Origin: Actinomycetota bacterium
GTDB lineage: Bacteria > Actinomycetota > Thermoleophilia > Gaiellales > F1-60-MAGs149
Reading direction: 5' to 3'
Length of the DNA: 56,594 nucleotides
Assembly (NCBI GenBank): GCA_016870485.1
Contig: VGBM01000011.1
Coordinates: 1-56,594 of the forward strand
The notes below the pieces were generated by a model. That model made no database searches and was not told the origin of the DNA. It saw only the letters and a program-made list of their open reading frames with translations. A program made the position numbers and the translations under genes. Shown in pieces: positions 29,687 to 38,067 of the stretch (positions are counted from its first letter, which is position 1; the number at the start of each line of letters is the position of its first letter).

Positions 29687-31252
29687 TCAGGCGTCCTGCT
29701 CGCGCGCGTAGTCGGCCTCGAGCCTGAGCTCGCGGGCCCGGTGCGGGAAGCGGACGAGGGCCACGACGAAGCCGACCGCGACCAGCGCGGCGGCCACCGC
29801 CACCCCCCACGCCGATCCGGTCCCGAACGCCTCGCGCGCGCCCTGCAGGATCGCGTCGGCGTACGTCGGGTACTGCTCGGCCAGGACCCGGGCGCCGCCG
29901 AGTGACCGGCGCAGGACGGACGCCGTCTGCTCCGTCACCTCGTCGCGCGCGGCCGCGGGAGCGGCCGCCAGCTGGCGGTCGACGGAGGCCCCGTACTGGA
30001 CGGTCAGGACCGCGCCGACGAGCGACTGCATGATCGCGGCGCCCAGGTCGCGCTGCAGATCCATCATCCCGGAGCCCATGCCGGCGCGGCGCTCGGGCAC
30101 CGAGGCCACGATCGAGCGGGACGCGGGGGTGCCGGCCATGCCGATGCCGATGCCGATCACCGCGTCGGCGAGGCCGACGGGCAGGTACGACGAGTCCGCG
30201 CGCCACGTGAACAGGAGCAGGGTGCCGGCGAGCACGACGACGATGCCGGCGCTGAGGGTGGTGCGCGTCCCGAGCCGCGCGATCATGATCGCGGCCACGG
30301 GCGAGATGAGGATCGTCGTCGCGGCCATCGGCAGCGCGGACAGGCCCGCCTGGAGGGTCGTGTGGCCCATCACGTTCTGGACGTACTGCTGCCCGACGAA
30401 CATCGCCCCGATCAAGGAGCCGAACACGATCGTGCCGGTCACGCCCGCCACCCAGAAGGTCGGCCGCGCGGCGATCGCGAGGTCGAAGAGGGGGTTCGGG
30501 GCGCGCAGCTGGCGTCAGGCGAAGAGCGCGAACCCGACCGCGGCCACCCCGAGGGCGACGAGTCCGACGGCGAGCTCGCCGGGCACGGAGACGAAGTGCA
30601 GCCCCAGCGTGACCGCGCCGACGGCGACGACGGACAGGACGCCGCCGAGGTGGTCGACGGGGCGCGTGTCGCGCGGCAGCCCACGCGGCATTACGGCGAC
30701 GACGAGGACCAGCGCGAGGGCGGCGAGCGGGATCGTCATCAGGAACGCCCAGCCCCACGACCCGACCTCGAGCAGGTAGCCCGCGGCCGCCGGGGCAAGG
30801 GCCGACGCGCCGCAGCCGATGCCGGTCCAGAGCGCGATCGCCCGGGTCTTCGCCGCCCCGGAGAAGCGGTCCGCGATGATCGACAGGGTCGTCGGGAACG
30901 CCATGCCAGCCGCGATGCCGCCGACCAGCCGGCCGAGGGCGAGACCCTGCACGTCCCGGGCGAGGCCGGCGATCAGCGCCGCCGGGATCGAAAGGGCGAG
31001 CCCGCCGATCAGCATCCGGTAGCGCCCGTAGCGGTCCGCGACGGCGCCGAGGCACAGGCCGGACGCGGGGAGCCCGAGCGTGAAGCCGACGGCGACGAGG
31101 TTGAGGGCGGTCTGCGACGCCTCGAGGTCACGGCCGATCGTCGGCAGGGTCGCGTCCGAGACCGCGAGGTTCATGTTCGCGACGGCGGCGCTCGCGATCA
31201 GCGTCCCCAAAATGAGCCCGGCGCGTGGCGGGGACTCGGGCTTCGCGCTCAC
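29687..31252 (-). pseudogene. MFS drug exporter (DHA2 type, 14 TM) interrupted by one in-frame TGA
   Basis: Reading from GTG 31252 (overlapping the stop of the DUF2252 gene), 245 codons encode the first half of an MFS transporter: helices such as LILGTLIASAAVANMNLAVS, motif GAVADRYGRYRM, ARLVGG-like segments and LVVLVVAVMPRGL-type linkers. At 30517-30515 a TGA stops translation after GFALFA. The same frame then continues with RQLRAPNPLFDL and WVAGVTGTIVFGSLIGAMFV and the remaining helices to 29687, for 521 residues in all, a normal DHA2 length. The stop falls where relatives have Trp (LFxWRELRAPxPL), so TGG to TGA explains it. Recent nonsense pseudogene, or a base error. Confidence 0.85.
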
Positions 31253-32652
31253 CCCGCGGCCGCGCCGGCCGCGGCGGCGATCCGGCCGCCGCGGATGGCC
31301 TCGACGAGGACCGCGTGGTCGGCCTCGGCGCGGTCCGCGTAGGCAACCGCGTACTCCTCGAGCGCGTCCTCGAAGTGCTCCGAGGACCCCAGGTAGCCGG
31401 CGATCGCGACGCGGTCGCCGGAACGCGCGTGCGCCTTGGCGAGCGTCCAGCCGCACAGCATCCCGTACAGCCCGAGCAGCTTGGCGTCCATCCGGTCGAT
31501 CTCGGCGGAGCCCTTCCAGTCGCGCAGCTGGCGCCAGTAGTAGTGGCGGCCGAGCGGCCCGTCGGCCCAGCCGAGGAAGGCGTCGCTGGCCGACTGCATC
31601 AGCCGCTGCCCGGCGACGACCCGCTGGCCGGGGTGCGCGTACGCGGAGCGGCCGAGGTGGGGCTCGAGCGCGGACGCGGTCGCCTCCTTGACCTGCAGGA
31701 ACAGGAGGTCGCTCTCGTCCGCCCCCTGCAGCAGCACGATCACGCAGCGGGTGCCGACCGATCCGACGCCGACCACCTTGACCGCCGAGTCGACGTACGT
31801 GTAGCGGTCGAGCAGCACCCGCACGTCGTCGCGGACGGAGTCGCGGTAGGTCAAAAAGACGCTGCGGATCAGCCCCTCGACGTCGTCGTCGGGGAGCAGC
31901 TCGACGAGGTCGCGCAGCGGCACGATCAGCGGCGGCTCGGCAACGATCCGCCGCCGCCCGTCAACGACCTCCGTGAAGCGGGCGACGGCCTGGTGGTGGT
32001 CGTTGCCGCGGGCGCGGTCCGCGACCCGCTGGGCGTAGCGGCGCCAGTCCTCGTCGGCGATCGCCGGGATCCGCGCGTCCACCTCGATCTGGGCGTGCCA
32101 CGACTCGAGCGCGGTCTGCTCCGCGAACTCGGCCATCGCGGTCCGGTAGCGCTGCGCGGCGAGCCGCGCCACCTGCCGCTGGCGCCTCGGCTTGAGGCCG
32201 CGGCTGCGGGCCGCCAGCACCATGCTCGCGGCGAGGCGCCGCACGTCCCACTCGAAGGGGCCCGGGAGCGTCTCGTCGAAGTCGTTCAGGTCGAACACGA
32301 GCGCGCGCTCCGGCGATCCGAAGACGCCGAAGTTGAGCAGGTGCGCGTCGCCGCAGAGCTGCACGTCGAGGCCGCTGCGCGGGAGCGCGGCGCAGTCGTG
32401 GGCCATCAGGTCCGCCGAGCCCCGGAAGAACGCGAAGGGGTCGGCGGCCATCCGCCCGTAGCGGATCGGCACGAGCCACGGCAGGCGGCCGGCGTCCCCG
32501 GCGGAGACGATCGCCACGGGGTCGCGCTCGGCAAGGCCCATCTCGGCGAGCCCGGCCAGCGGGAGGGCCTCCCGGGCGGCCTTGCCGGCGGCCCGACGCT
32601 CGCCCCGCGTCGCGTGCCGCGGCCAGCCCGTGCTGGTGGTCGCCTCCTCCAC
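31249..32652 (-). CDS. DUF2252 family protein (kinase-like fold)
   Basis: 467 residues, full DUF2252. The N-terminus has RDPVAIV and RYGRMAADPFAFFRGSADLM; the presumed catalytic core is LCGDAHLLNFGVF and VFDLNDFDE, which resemble the HxDxxxxN and DxD steps of aminoglycoside-phosphotransferase-like kinases. Substrate unknown. The 3' end overlaps the start of the MFS gene (GTGA), so both were one operon. A TAGACT box lies 6 nt before GTG 32652, divergent from the selenoprotein gene. Confidence 0.88.
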   Translation of the reverse strand: MEEATTSTGWPRHATRGERRAAGKAAREALPLAGLAEMGLAERDPVAIVSAGDAGRLPWLVPIRYGRMAADPFAFFRGSADLMAHDCAALPRSGLDVQLCGDAHLLNFGVFGSPERALVFDLNDFDETLPGPFEWDVRRLAASMVLAARSRGLKPRRQRQVARLAAQRYRTAMAEFAEQTALESWHAQIEVDARIPAIADEDWRRYAQRVADRARGNDHHQAVARFTEVVDGRRRIVAEPPLIVPLRDLVELLPDDDVEGLIRSVFLTYRDSVRDDVRVLLDRYTYVDSAVKVVGVGSVGTRCVIVLLQGADESDLLFLQVKEATASALEPHLGRSAYAHPGQRVVAGQRLMQSASDAFLGWADGPLGRHYYWRQLRDWKGSAEIDRMDAKLLGLYGMLCGWTLAKAHARSGDRVAIAGYLGSSEHFEDALEEYAVAYADRAEADHAVLVEAIRGGRIAAAAGAAAG

Positions 32653-32658
32653 GGCGCC

Positions 32659-32664
32659 AGTCTA
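32659..32664 (-). promoter_or_regulatory. -10 box TAGACT of a leaderless promoter
   Basis: On the minus strand TAGACT ends 6 nt before GTG 32652 (DUF2252 gene). Confidence 0.5.
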
Positions 32665-32685
32665 CGGGCGGCGCGGGGCCCGGGG

Positions 32686-32691
32686 TACACT
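32686..32691 (+). promoter_or_regulatory. -10 box TACACT of a leaderless promoter for the selenoprotein gene
   Basis: TACACT ends 6 nt before ATG 32698. It fixes the start of the selW-like gene, whose frame would otherwise be dismissed as a 16-codon ORF. Confidence 0.55.
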
Positions 32692-32697
32692 GGCCGC

Positions 32698-32970
32698 ATG
32701 GTCGTCGACCCGAAGCACGCGATCCGCCTCACGTACTGCGTGCCCTGAGGGGCGGCGCCGAACGCCGCGGGTCTCGCGGCGCGGATCATCCAGGGCTGGG
32801 GCCCCGTTCTGCGGGAGCTCGTGATCGTGCCCGGCTCGGGCGGCGTCTTCGACGTCGAGGTGGACGGCACGATGGTCTTCTCGAAGCACGCGCTCGGGCT
32901 ACGCGCCTACCCGGAGCCCGACGAGGTCCTCCCCGCCCTGCGCACGGCGATCGGCGACGAGGGCGCCTAG
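32698..32970 (+). CDS. SelW-like selenoprotein (Rdx family), TGA at codon 17 read as selenocysteine
   Basis: 90 residues if TGA 32746-32748 is read through. N-terminal part: IRLTYCVPU, i.e. the Rdx/SelW CxxC redox motif at residues 14-17 with TGA at the second Cys position. After it come LAARIIQGWGPVLRELVIVP, then GSGGVFDVEVDGTMVFSK (the highly conserved SelW core) and AYPEPDEV before TAG. The frame is unbroken on both sides of the TGA and the conserved core lies after it, so decay is unlikely. A hairpin fitting a bacterial SECIS lies just downstream. Rdx proteins are small thioredoxin-fold redox proteins with an unknown partner. No selA, selB, selD or tRNA-Sec gene is in this window. The stop shares a CTAG with the convergent YceI remnant. 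Confidence 0.88.
32763..32781 (+). promoter_or_regulatory. Candidate bacterial SECIS element
   Basis: A perfect 7-bp stem, CGCCGCG paired with CGCGGCG, closes a 5-nt loop GGTCT whose first base is 22 nt after the TGA. Known bacterial SECIS elements have a short stem-loop inside the coding region, an apical loop beginning with G, and a distance of roughly 16-37 nt from UGA; all hold. A second hairpin (GCGGCG 32752-32757 with CGCCGC 32763-32768) would compete with it. Confidence 0.7.
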
Positions 32971-33307
32971 GAGGCCACCGGCAGGGCGCGGGCGCCGTCG
33001 AGCGTCTCCTCCCCCGGCGTCCGCATCAGGGACAGATCGATCTCGAGCGCGACGGCCTCGCCGACGAGGATGCGGCTCGGGACGCTCTTCGCCCCCAACC
33101 ACGGCCGCGCCGTGGACCTGATCGACGTCCGACTCGACCGTGCCCGAGAAGTCGGTGAAGCCCCCGCAGCGTCGTGATCTTGCGGTGGCGGATCGCGAAG
33201 TTGATGCTCGAGTGCTCCGGGTCGATCGTCCAGCGCCCCGCGGGCACCATCGCCCCGACGACGGTCGACGGCCGCGCACCAAGCCGGGTCTCGGAGGGAT
33301 CCTGCAT
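32967..33307 (-). pseudogene. Decayed YceI-family (lipocalin-like, polyisoprenoid-binding) gene
   Basis: Three frames together give pieces of one YceI protein. From ATG 33307: GRWTIDPEHSSINFAIRHRK and ITTLRG. A shifted frame continues with GFTDFSGTVESDVDQVHG. A third gives LGAKSVPSRILVGEAVALEI and DLSL to TAG. Intact YceI proteins are about 170-190 residues; the middle ~80 are missing and there are at least two frame changes. So this is a pseudogene with an internal deletion. It converges on the selenoprotein gene. Confidence 0.75.
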
Positions 33308-33397
33308 GCCGCCATCGTCCGGGCGGCCCGGACCGGGCGTTCGGTGCGATCCCGCTCAGGTCGTGCGGGCCTCCCGCACGTGCAGCCGCCCCCGGCC

Positions 33398-34516
33398 CTA
33401 GCCGGGCATGGGGCCGACGTAGTCGACCTGCGGGCGGATCAGGCGCGGGTAGGCCATCTGCTCGAGCATGTGCGCCGTCCAGCCAGCGGTGCGGCTGACC
33501 GCGAACGTCGGGGTGTAGAGGCCCGGGTCGAGGTCGATGGTCTCGAGCACGGCGGCCGCGTAGTACTCGACGTTCGTGTAGAGCCGGCGGTCGGGCTTGT
33601 ACTCGTGCAGGAGGCGCAGGGCGGTCTGCTCGACGTGGCGGGCGAGGCCGAGGCGCTCGTCGTCCGACCCGAGGCGCTCGGCGACCTCGCCGAGGGCGCG
33701 GGCGCGCGGGTCGTACGTCTTGTAGACGCGGTGCCCGAAGCCCATCAGCCGCTCGCCGGCCTCGATCTTCTCGCGCAGCCACGGCTCGGCGTTGTCTATC
33801 GTGCCGATCTCGTCGATCATCGAGGAGACGTGGCTCGGCGCGCCGCCGTGCAGCTTGCCCTTGAGGGCGCCGATCGCGCCGACGAGGCCGGAGCCGAGGT
33901 CGGAGGCGGTCGACACGATCACGCGGCCCGTGAAGGTGGAGGCGTTCATGCCGTGCTCGGCGGTCAGCACGAGGTAGGCGTCGAGGGCGCCGACCTGGGC
34001 GTCCGTCGGCTCCGTGCCGCGCATGACGCGGAGGTAGTTGCAGGCGAGCGAGTCCTCGTCCTTGATCGCGCCGGGCTCGACGCCCGCGCGGCGCGCGCCG
34101 AGCAGCGCGACGGCGCCGGCGATGGCGCCGAGGGCGGCCTGCGCGTCGGCGGGCGTCCCGCCCTCCTCGAGGTGGCGCGACTGCGCCCACATGCTGATCG
34201 CGGAGCGCACGACGTCCATCGGCAGCGCCGTGGGGTCGAGGGTCGCGAGCGTCGCGGGCTCCTCGGCGACACGACGCATGCTGGCGTAGACGGTGGCGCG
34301 CAGCGCGGCGAGCTCCTCGGCGCTCGGCAGGCGGCCGGTCCAGAGCAGGTGGGCGACCTCCTCGAAGCCGTGCTCGCGCACCAGCACCTCGGCGTCGTGG
34401 CCGCGGTAGATCAGCTGGCCGTTCTCGCCGTCGACCAGCCCGATATCGGACGGGCCGATCGAGATGCCCTCCAGACCGGTGCCGGGGTGCATGCGGGGGT
34501 TCGTGTCAGTCGCCAT
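33398..34516 (-). CDS. Citrate synthase (or 2-methylcitrate synthase)
   Basis: 372 residues. Family signatures: LIYRGHDAEVLVREHGFEEV, LTAEHGMNASTFTGRV, GALKGKLHGGAPSHV (first active-site His), GFGHRVYKTYDPRA (second His) and TPTFAVSRTAGWTAH, with the catalytic Asp of LDPGLYTP nearby. It condenses acetyl-CoA or propionyl-CoA with oxaloacetate. The short type-I-like length does not separate citrate from methylcitrate synthase; no prp genes are nearby. ATG 34516 is chosen over the upstream ATG at 34555 because a GGAGGCAGGA site precedes it and TAGGGT lies at a suitable -10 distance. Confidence 0.93.
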   Translation of the reverse strand: MATDTNPRMHPGTGLEGISIGPSDIGLVDGENGQLIYRGHDAEVLVREHGFEEVAHLLWTGRLPSAEELAALRATVYASMRRVAEEPATLATLDPTALPMDVVRSAISMWAQSRHLEEGGTPADAQAALGAIAGAVALLGARRAGVEPGAIKDEDSLACNYLRVMRGTEPTDAQVGALDAYLVLTAEHGMNASTFTGRVIVSTASDLGSGLVGAIGALKGKLHGGAPSHVSSMIDEIGTIDNAEPWLREKIEAGERLMGFGHRVYKTYDPRARALGEVAERLGSDDERLGLARHVEQTALRLLHEYKPDRRLYTNVEYYAAAVLETIDLDPGLYTPTFAVSRTAGWTAHMLEQMAYPRLIRPQVDYVGPMPG

Positions 34517-34627
34517 TTCGTCCTGCCTCCGTGGGTGACGGAACCCTAGCCGCACTCCGGGCCTCGTACCGTCGCTCCACCGCCTGATCGCATTCGACGG
34601 CCCGGGAGACGGACGACGGCGGTGCGA

Positions 34628-34700
34628 TGGAGCCAGGCGGGCTCGAACCGCCGACCCCCTGCTTGCAAAGCAGGTGCTCTCCCAGCTGAGCTATGGCCCC
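34628..34700 (-). tRNA. tRNA-Ala (anticodon TGC)
   Basis: 73 nt, 5' end at 34700. Acceptor GGGGCCA pairs with TGGCTCC (one G-T pair); D-arm GCTCAGCTGGGAGAGC; anticodon arm CTGCT-TTGCAAG-CAG with TGC; T-arm with GGTTCGAGCC; discriminator A. The 3' CCA is not encoded. Confidence 0.96.
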
Positions 34701-34763
34701 GGGTGCGGCGCGCGTCCGCAGGCGGATTGTGCCAGCCGCGCGGCACGGGCCGCGCTGGCCGGG

Positions 34764-35057
34764 CTAGGACTCCCAGTCGAACTCGCCGGAGGCCGTGGTC
34801 TCGGACCAGCCGGGCTCCTCGGCCGATCCGCCGAGCGTGGCCTCGTCCTCCCAGTCCAGGCGGACGGCGGGGTGCTCGCCGGTCTCCTCCTCCTCCTGCC
34901 GCGCGTCCTCCTCGGTCTTGAAGAGGGCGTGGTTCTCGAAGGGGTCGGCGGGGATGAACTCCTCGAGCGGCATGTCCTGCTCGAGCTGCGCGTTCCGGCG
35001 CTTGAGGGCGAGGTGCTCCTCGATGACGGACGCGAAGAGGGTCTTGTCGTCGGACAT
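34764..35057 (-). CDS. Small acidic protein of unknown function
   Basis: 97 residues, highly acidic. The N-terminal half has a helix (TLFASVIEEHLALKRRNAQL) and EEFIPADPFENHALF; the C-terminal half is Glu/Asp/Trp rich (EDARQEEEETGEHP, RLDWEDEA, SGEFDWES). No motif recognised. Promoter TACAAT lies about 45 nt upstream of ATG 35057 on the minus strand, and GGAAGG serves as ribosome-binding site. A longer frame to 35234 is unlikely. Confidence 0.7.
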   Translation of the reverse strand: MSDDKTLFASVIEEHLALKRRNAQLEQDMPLEEFIPADPFENHALFKTEEDARQEEEETGEHPAVRLDWEDEATLGGSAEEPGWSETTASGEFDWES

Positions 35058-35161
35058 GTCGTGCGGGCCTTCCGGTCGTGACGTGCGGGGACGCCGGGGA
35101 CGATTGTAGTGCAGTCCGAGACAGCCGATCGCAGTGCACTGCGGCGCGGCCGACCCGCGGG

Positions 35162-35167
35162 TACGCT
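35162..35167 (+). promoter_or_regulatory. -10 box TACGCT of a leaderless promoter
   Basis: TACGCT ends 6 nt before GTG 35174 and decides that start against an ATG at 35078. Confidence 0.5.
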
Positions 35168-35173
35168 GTTCGG

Positions 35174-36271
35174 GTGGTCCCGGACGCCCCCCTGCCCGCG
35201 GAGGAGGTCGAGCGGATCGCCGCCGATGCCGCATTGCTGTGCGGAATCCCCGCCCCCACGGGCCATGAGGGGCAGCGCGCGCAGGCCGTCCTGGAGCGCC
35301 TCCGGGAGCTCGGCCTCGAGCCGGCCTCCGACGCCGTCGGCAACGTCGTCTGCCGGGTCGGGCCGCCCGGGCCCGCGCTCGCCCTGTGCGCCCATCTCGA
35401 CACCGTCTTCCCGTCGCTCGAGCCCCAGCCGGCGGTGCGCGACGGCGCGCGCCTGGGCGGCCCCGGGGTCGGTGACAACGCCCTCGGCCTGGCGGCGCTT
35501 TTGGCCGTCGCGCGCGCCCTCGCCGCCGATCCGCCGACGGGGCCGGTGCTGCTCGTCGCGACCGTCGGCGAGGAGGGCCTCGGCGATCTGCGCGGCGTCA
35601 CGCACCTGCTCGACGCGGAGCCCGTCCGCGCCCTCGTCGCGATCGAGGGGCACGGCGTCGACAGCCTCGCCGTGGGGGCCGTCGCGTCGGCCCGCGTGCG
35701 CGTGACGTGCTCGGGGCCGGGCGGCCACTCGTGGTCCGACCAGGGCCGGCCGAGCGCGATCCACGCCCTCGTCTCCGCCGCCGAGCGGATCCTCGCCGCG
35801 GCGCCGCCCGCCGTGGCCAACGTCGGCGTGATCGAGGGCGGCACCGCGGTCAACGCGATCGCCGAGCGCGCGTCGCTGGTGCTCGACCTCCGCCACGTCG
35901 ACCCGGCCCTCGTCGAGCAGGCGCTGGGCCGCATCGAGCGCGCCGCGCGCACGGCGCCCGTCGCCGGCATCGCGACGGCGGTCGAGGTCGTCGGCCGCCG
36001 GCCCGGTGGCGACGGCACCGTCTCCGCGGCCCTCGTCGAGCTGGCCCGCGAGGCGCGCGACGCCGTCGGCCTCGAGGCGGCCGAGGAGCACCCCGCCTCC
36101 ACCGATGCGAACGCCGCGATCGGGCGCGGCATCCCCGCCCTCGGCGTCGGCGTCAGCCGCGGCGAGGACGCGCACACCGAGCGCGAGTGGATCGCGGTGC
36201 CCCCGATCGCCTACGGCGCCGCCGCCCTGCTCGGCCTCGTGCGACGCGCGGACGAGCGGATTCCCGTCTGA
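35174..36271 (+). CDS. M20 family metallopeptidase
   Basis: 365 residues. Zinc-ligand and catalytic motifs of the M20 clan: ALCAHLDTVFP (His, Asp), GPGVGDNALGLAALLAVA (bridging Asp), ATVGEEGLGDLRG (catalytic Glu pair), GHSWSDQGRPSAIHALV in the dimerisation insert, and a late His in GEDAHTEREWIAV. It resembles tripeptidase T / PepT-like and CPG2-like enzymes, which cut small peptides or acylated amino acids. Substrate not determinable. No signal peptide. Confidence 0.9.
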   Translation: MVPDAPLPAEEVERIAADAALLCGIPAPTGHEGQRAQAVLERLRELGLEPASDAVGNVVCRVGPPGPALALCAHLDTVFPSLEPQPAVRDGARLGGPGVGDNALGLAALLAVARALAADPPTGPVLLVATVGEEGLGDLRGVTHLLDAEPVRALVAIEGHGVDSLAVGAVASARVRVTCSGPGGHSWSDQGRPSAIHALVSAAERILAAAPPAVANVGVIEGGTAVNAIAERASLVLDLRHVDPALVEQALGRIERAARTAPVAGIATAVEVVGRRPGGDGTVSAALVELAREARDAVGLEAAEEHPASTDANAAIGRGIPALGVGVSRGEDAHTEREWIAVPPIAYGAAALLGLVRRADERIPV

Positions 36272-36314
36272 GCCACTACCATCGGGGTACACGCCGCCCC
36301 GGAGGAAGACCGAC

Positions 36315-36968
36315 GTGACCATCGCCCTGATCGTGATCGGCATCATCGCCCTCGTGGCGATCATCCTGATCGCCGTCTACAACGGCCTCGTCCAGGCCCG
36401 CAACAAGTGCGACGAGGCCTGGTCCGGCATCGACGTCCAGCTCAAGCGCCGCCACGACCTGATCCCGAATCTCGTCGAGACGGTCAAGGGCTACGCCTCC
36501 CACGAGCAGGCCACCTTCGAGAACGTGACCGCCGCCCGCACCGCCGCGATGGCCGCGAAGACCCCGGCGGAGGCCGCCAAGGCCGAGGGCGTCCTCGGGC
36601 AGGCGCTGACGGGCCTGTTCGCGATCGCGGAGGCCTACCCGCAGCTGCGCGCCGTCGAGTCGTTCACGCAGCTCCAGGCCGAGCTGACGAACACCGAGGA
36701 CCAGATCTCGGCGTCGCGGCGCATCTACAACGGCAACGTCCAGATCTTCAACACCAAGGTGCAGCAGATCCCGGGCAAGTTCCTCGCCGGCCCGTTCGGG
36801 TTCGTGATCAAGGAGTTCTTCGAGCTCGACTCGGAGGCCGAGCGCCAGCCGGTCAAGGTCGACTTCTCGGGCTCCGCCGCCGCGGCACCGGCGGCCCCCA
36901 CCGCGCCGGCGGCCCCCGCCGCGCCGGCCCCGCCGCAGGACCCGCCGCCGACCACGACGGGCGGCTAG
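36315..36968 (+). CDS. lemA: LemA family membrane protein
   Basis: 217 residues. N-terminal anchor helix IALIVIGIIALVAIILIAVY, then the LemA core NGLVQARNKCDEAWSGIDVQ, LKRRHDLIPNLVETVKGYAS, AYPQLRAVESFTQLQAEL and RRIYNGNVQIFNTKVQQIPG. The protein ends in an Ala/Pro-rich tail of about 35 residues. LemA proteins are helical bundles facing outside the membrane; function unclear. GTG 36315 is supported by GGAGGA at 36301 and TACCAT at 36277-36282. Confidence 0.92.
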   Translation: MTIALIVIGIIALVAIILIAVYNGLVQARNKCDEAWSGIDVQLKRRHDLIPNLVETVKGYASHEQATFENVTAARTAAMAAKTPAEAAKAEGVLGQALTGLFAIAEAYPQLRAVESFTQLQAELTNTEDQISASRRIYNGNVQIFNTKVQQIPGKFLAGPFGFVIKEFFELDSEAERQPVKVDFSGSAAAAPAAPTAPAAPAAPAPPQDPPPTTTGG

Positions 36969-37003
36969 GCCGCCCCTGGTTTTCGGGTATCGTCCCCGTC
37001 CAC

Positions 37004-37076
37004 GGGCCCGTGGCGCAGTTGGGAGCGCGCCTGGATCGCACCCAGGAGGTCGGCGGTTCGAATCCGCCCGGGTCCA
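37004..37076 (+). tRNA. tRNA-Ala (anticodon CGC)
   Basis: 73 nt. Acceptor GGGCCCG pairs with CGGGTCC; D-arm GCGCAGTTGGGAGCGC; anticodon arm CCTGG-ATCGCAC-CCAGG with CGC; T-arm GGTTCGAATCC; discriminator A, no encoded CCA. TATCGT at 36988-36993 is a plausible -10. Confidence 0.95.
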
Positions 37077-37121
37077 CTCCCCCGCCGGCAGGCCGCCGGC
37101 GGGTCACAGGAGGGTGAGGGG

Positions 37122-37553
37122 ATGGCCGACCTGATCGAGGGCGCCGACGTCGGGCTCGACCTCGCGCGCCGGATCCTCGACGAGGTGGTCGTCGCGGCCG
37201 AGCGCGACGGGCTGCGGCTGTGTGCGGTCGTCGCCGACCGCGCGGGCAACCCGGTGGCCTCGATTCGCATGGACGGCGCGCCCCTCGGCTCCTACGCGAT
37301 CGCCGTGGACAAGGCCTTCTCGTCGGCGGTCTGGGACGACCGCACGGGTGCGATGGGCGAGATCGCCGGGCCCGGCGGCGAGGACTTCGGCATCGCGGGC
37401 CTGCTCGGCGGCCGCATGGTGGTCTTCGCAGGCGGCGTGCCCGTCCACTCCGGCGGCCGCCAGGTCGGGGCGCTCGGCGTCTCCGGGGCCCGCAGCCCGG
37501 AGGACGAGGCCGTGGCGCTCGCGGCGCTCGCCGCCTGCGGCCTCGAGGGGTAG
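37122..37553 (+). CDS. GlcG/HbpS family protein
   Basis: 143 residues. The fold's marks are VGLDLARRILDEVVVAAERD, VVADRAGNPVASIRMDGAPL, AVDKAFSSAVW and the closing GALGVSGARSPEDEAVALAA. HbpS-like proteins bind haem, and GlcG homologues accompany glycolate oxidation or cobalamin-dependent dehydratases. Here it stands with tRNA-Ala and sixA, so the role is open. AGGAGGGTGAGG before ATG is a strong ribosome-binding site. Confidence 0.85.
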   Translation: MADLIEGADVGLDLARRILDEVVVAAERDGLRLCAVVADRAGNPVASIRMDGAPLGSYAIAVDKAFSSAVWDDRTGAMGEIAGPGGEDFGIAGLLGGRMVVFAGGVPVHSGGRQVGALGVSGARSPEDEAVALAALAACGLEG

Positions 37554-37560
37554 GGACCCG

Positions 37561-38067
37561 GTGGAGCTCCTGCTCGTCCGCCACGCGATCGCCGACGAGC
37601 GCGACCCCGTCCGCTACCCCGACGACCGCCTGCGGCCCCTGACGGACCACGGCCGCGAGCGCTTCCGCCGGGCCGCCCGCGGCCTCGCCTCCCTCGTCGA
37701 CCCGCCGGAGCGGGTTCTGGCGAGCCCCTACGCGCGCACCTGGGAGACGGCGACGATCCTCGCCGACGCGGCGGGCTGGCCCGACCCCGAGCCGTGCGAG
37801 CCGCTCGCCGCCCACCACGGCGCCGAGACGGCGCTGGCCATGGCCGCGGCGCTCGACGCCGAGGGCCGCGTGGTGCTCGTCGGCCACGAGCCGACGATGA
37901 CCCTGCTCACGCGGCTCCTCGTGGCCGCGCCCGACCGTGCCCGCGTGGACTGGTTCCGGAAGGGCGCGGCCGCCCTGGTGGACTGCGCCGGCCCGGCCGC
38001 CCCGGGCGCGGGCCGCCTCGTCTGGATGCACCAGCCGCGGACGCTCAGGGCGCGGGCGGCGGGCTGA
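37561..38067 (+). CDS. sixA: SixA-like phosphohistidine phosphatase
   Basis: 168 residues of the histidine phosphatase superfamily. LLLVRHAIADE holds the RH(A) catalytic motif, SPYARTWETATIL the second Arg, and VLVGHEPTM the second His. SixA removes phosphate from His residues of phosphorelay or PTS proteins. GTG 37561 follows the GlcG-like stop by 7 nt. The 3' end overlaps that of the convergent toxin-like gene by 23 bp. Confidence 0.88.
   Translation: MELLLVRHAIADERDPVRYPDDRLRPLTDHGRERFRRAARGLASLVDPPERVLASPYARTWETATILADAAGWPDPEPCEPLAAHHGAETALAMAAALDAEGRVVLVGHEPTMTLLTRLLVAAPDRARVDWFRKGAAALVDCAGPAAPGAGRLVWMHQPRTLRARAAG

Noticed and set aside
30485..30517. Reading the MFS TGA as selenocysteine
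   Set aside because: Relatives have Trp, not Cys, at this place; there is no redox motif, and I see no hairpin with a G-starting loop at the proper distance downstream on the minus strand.
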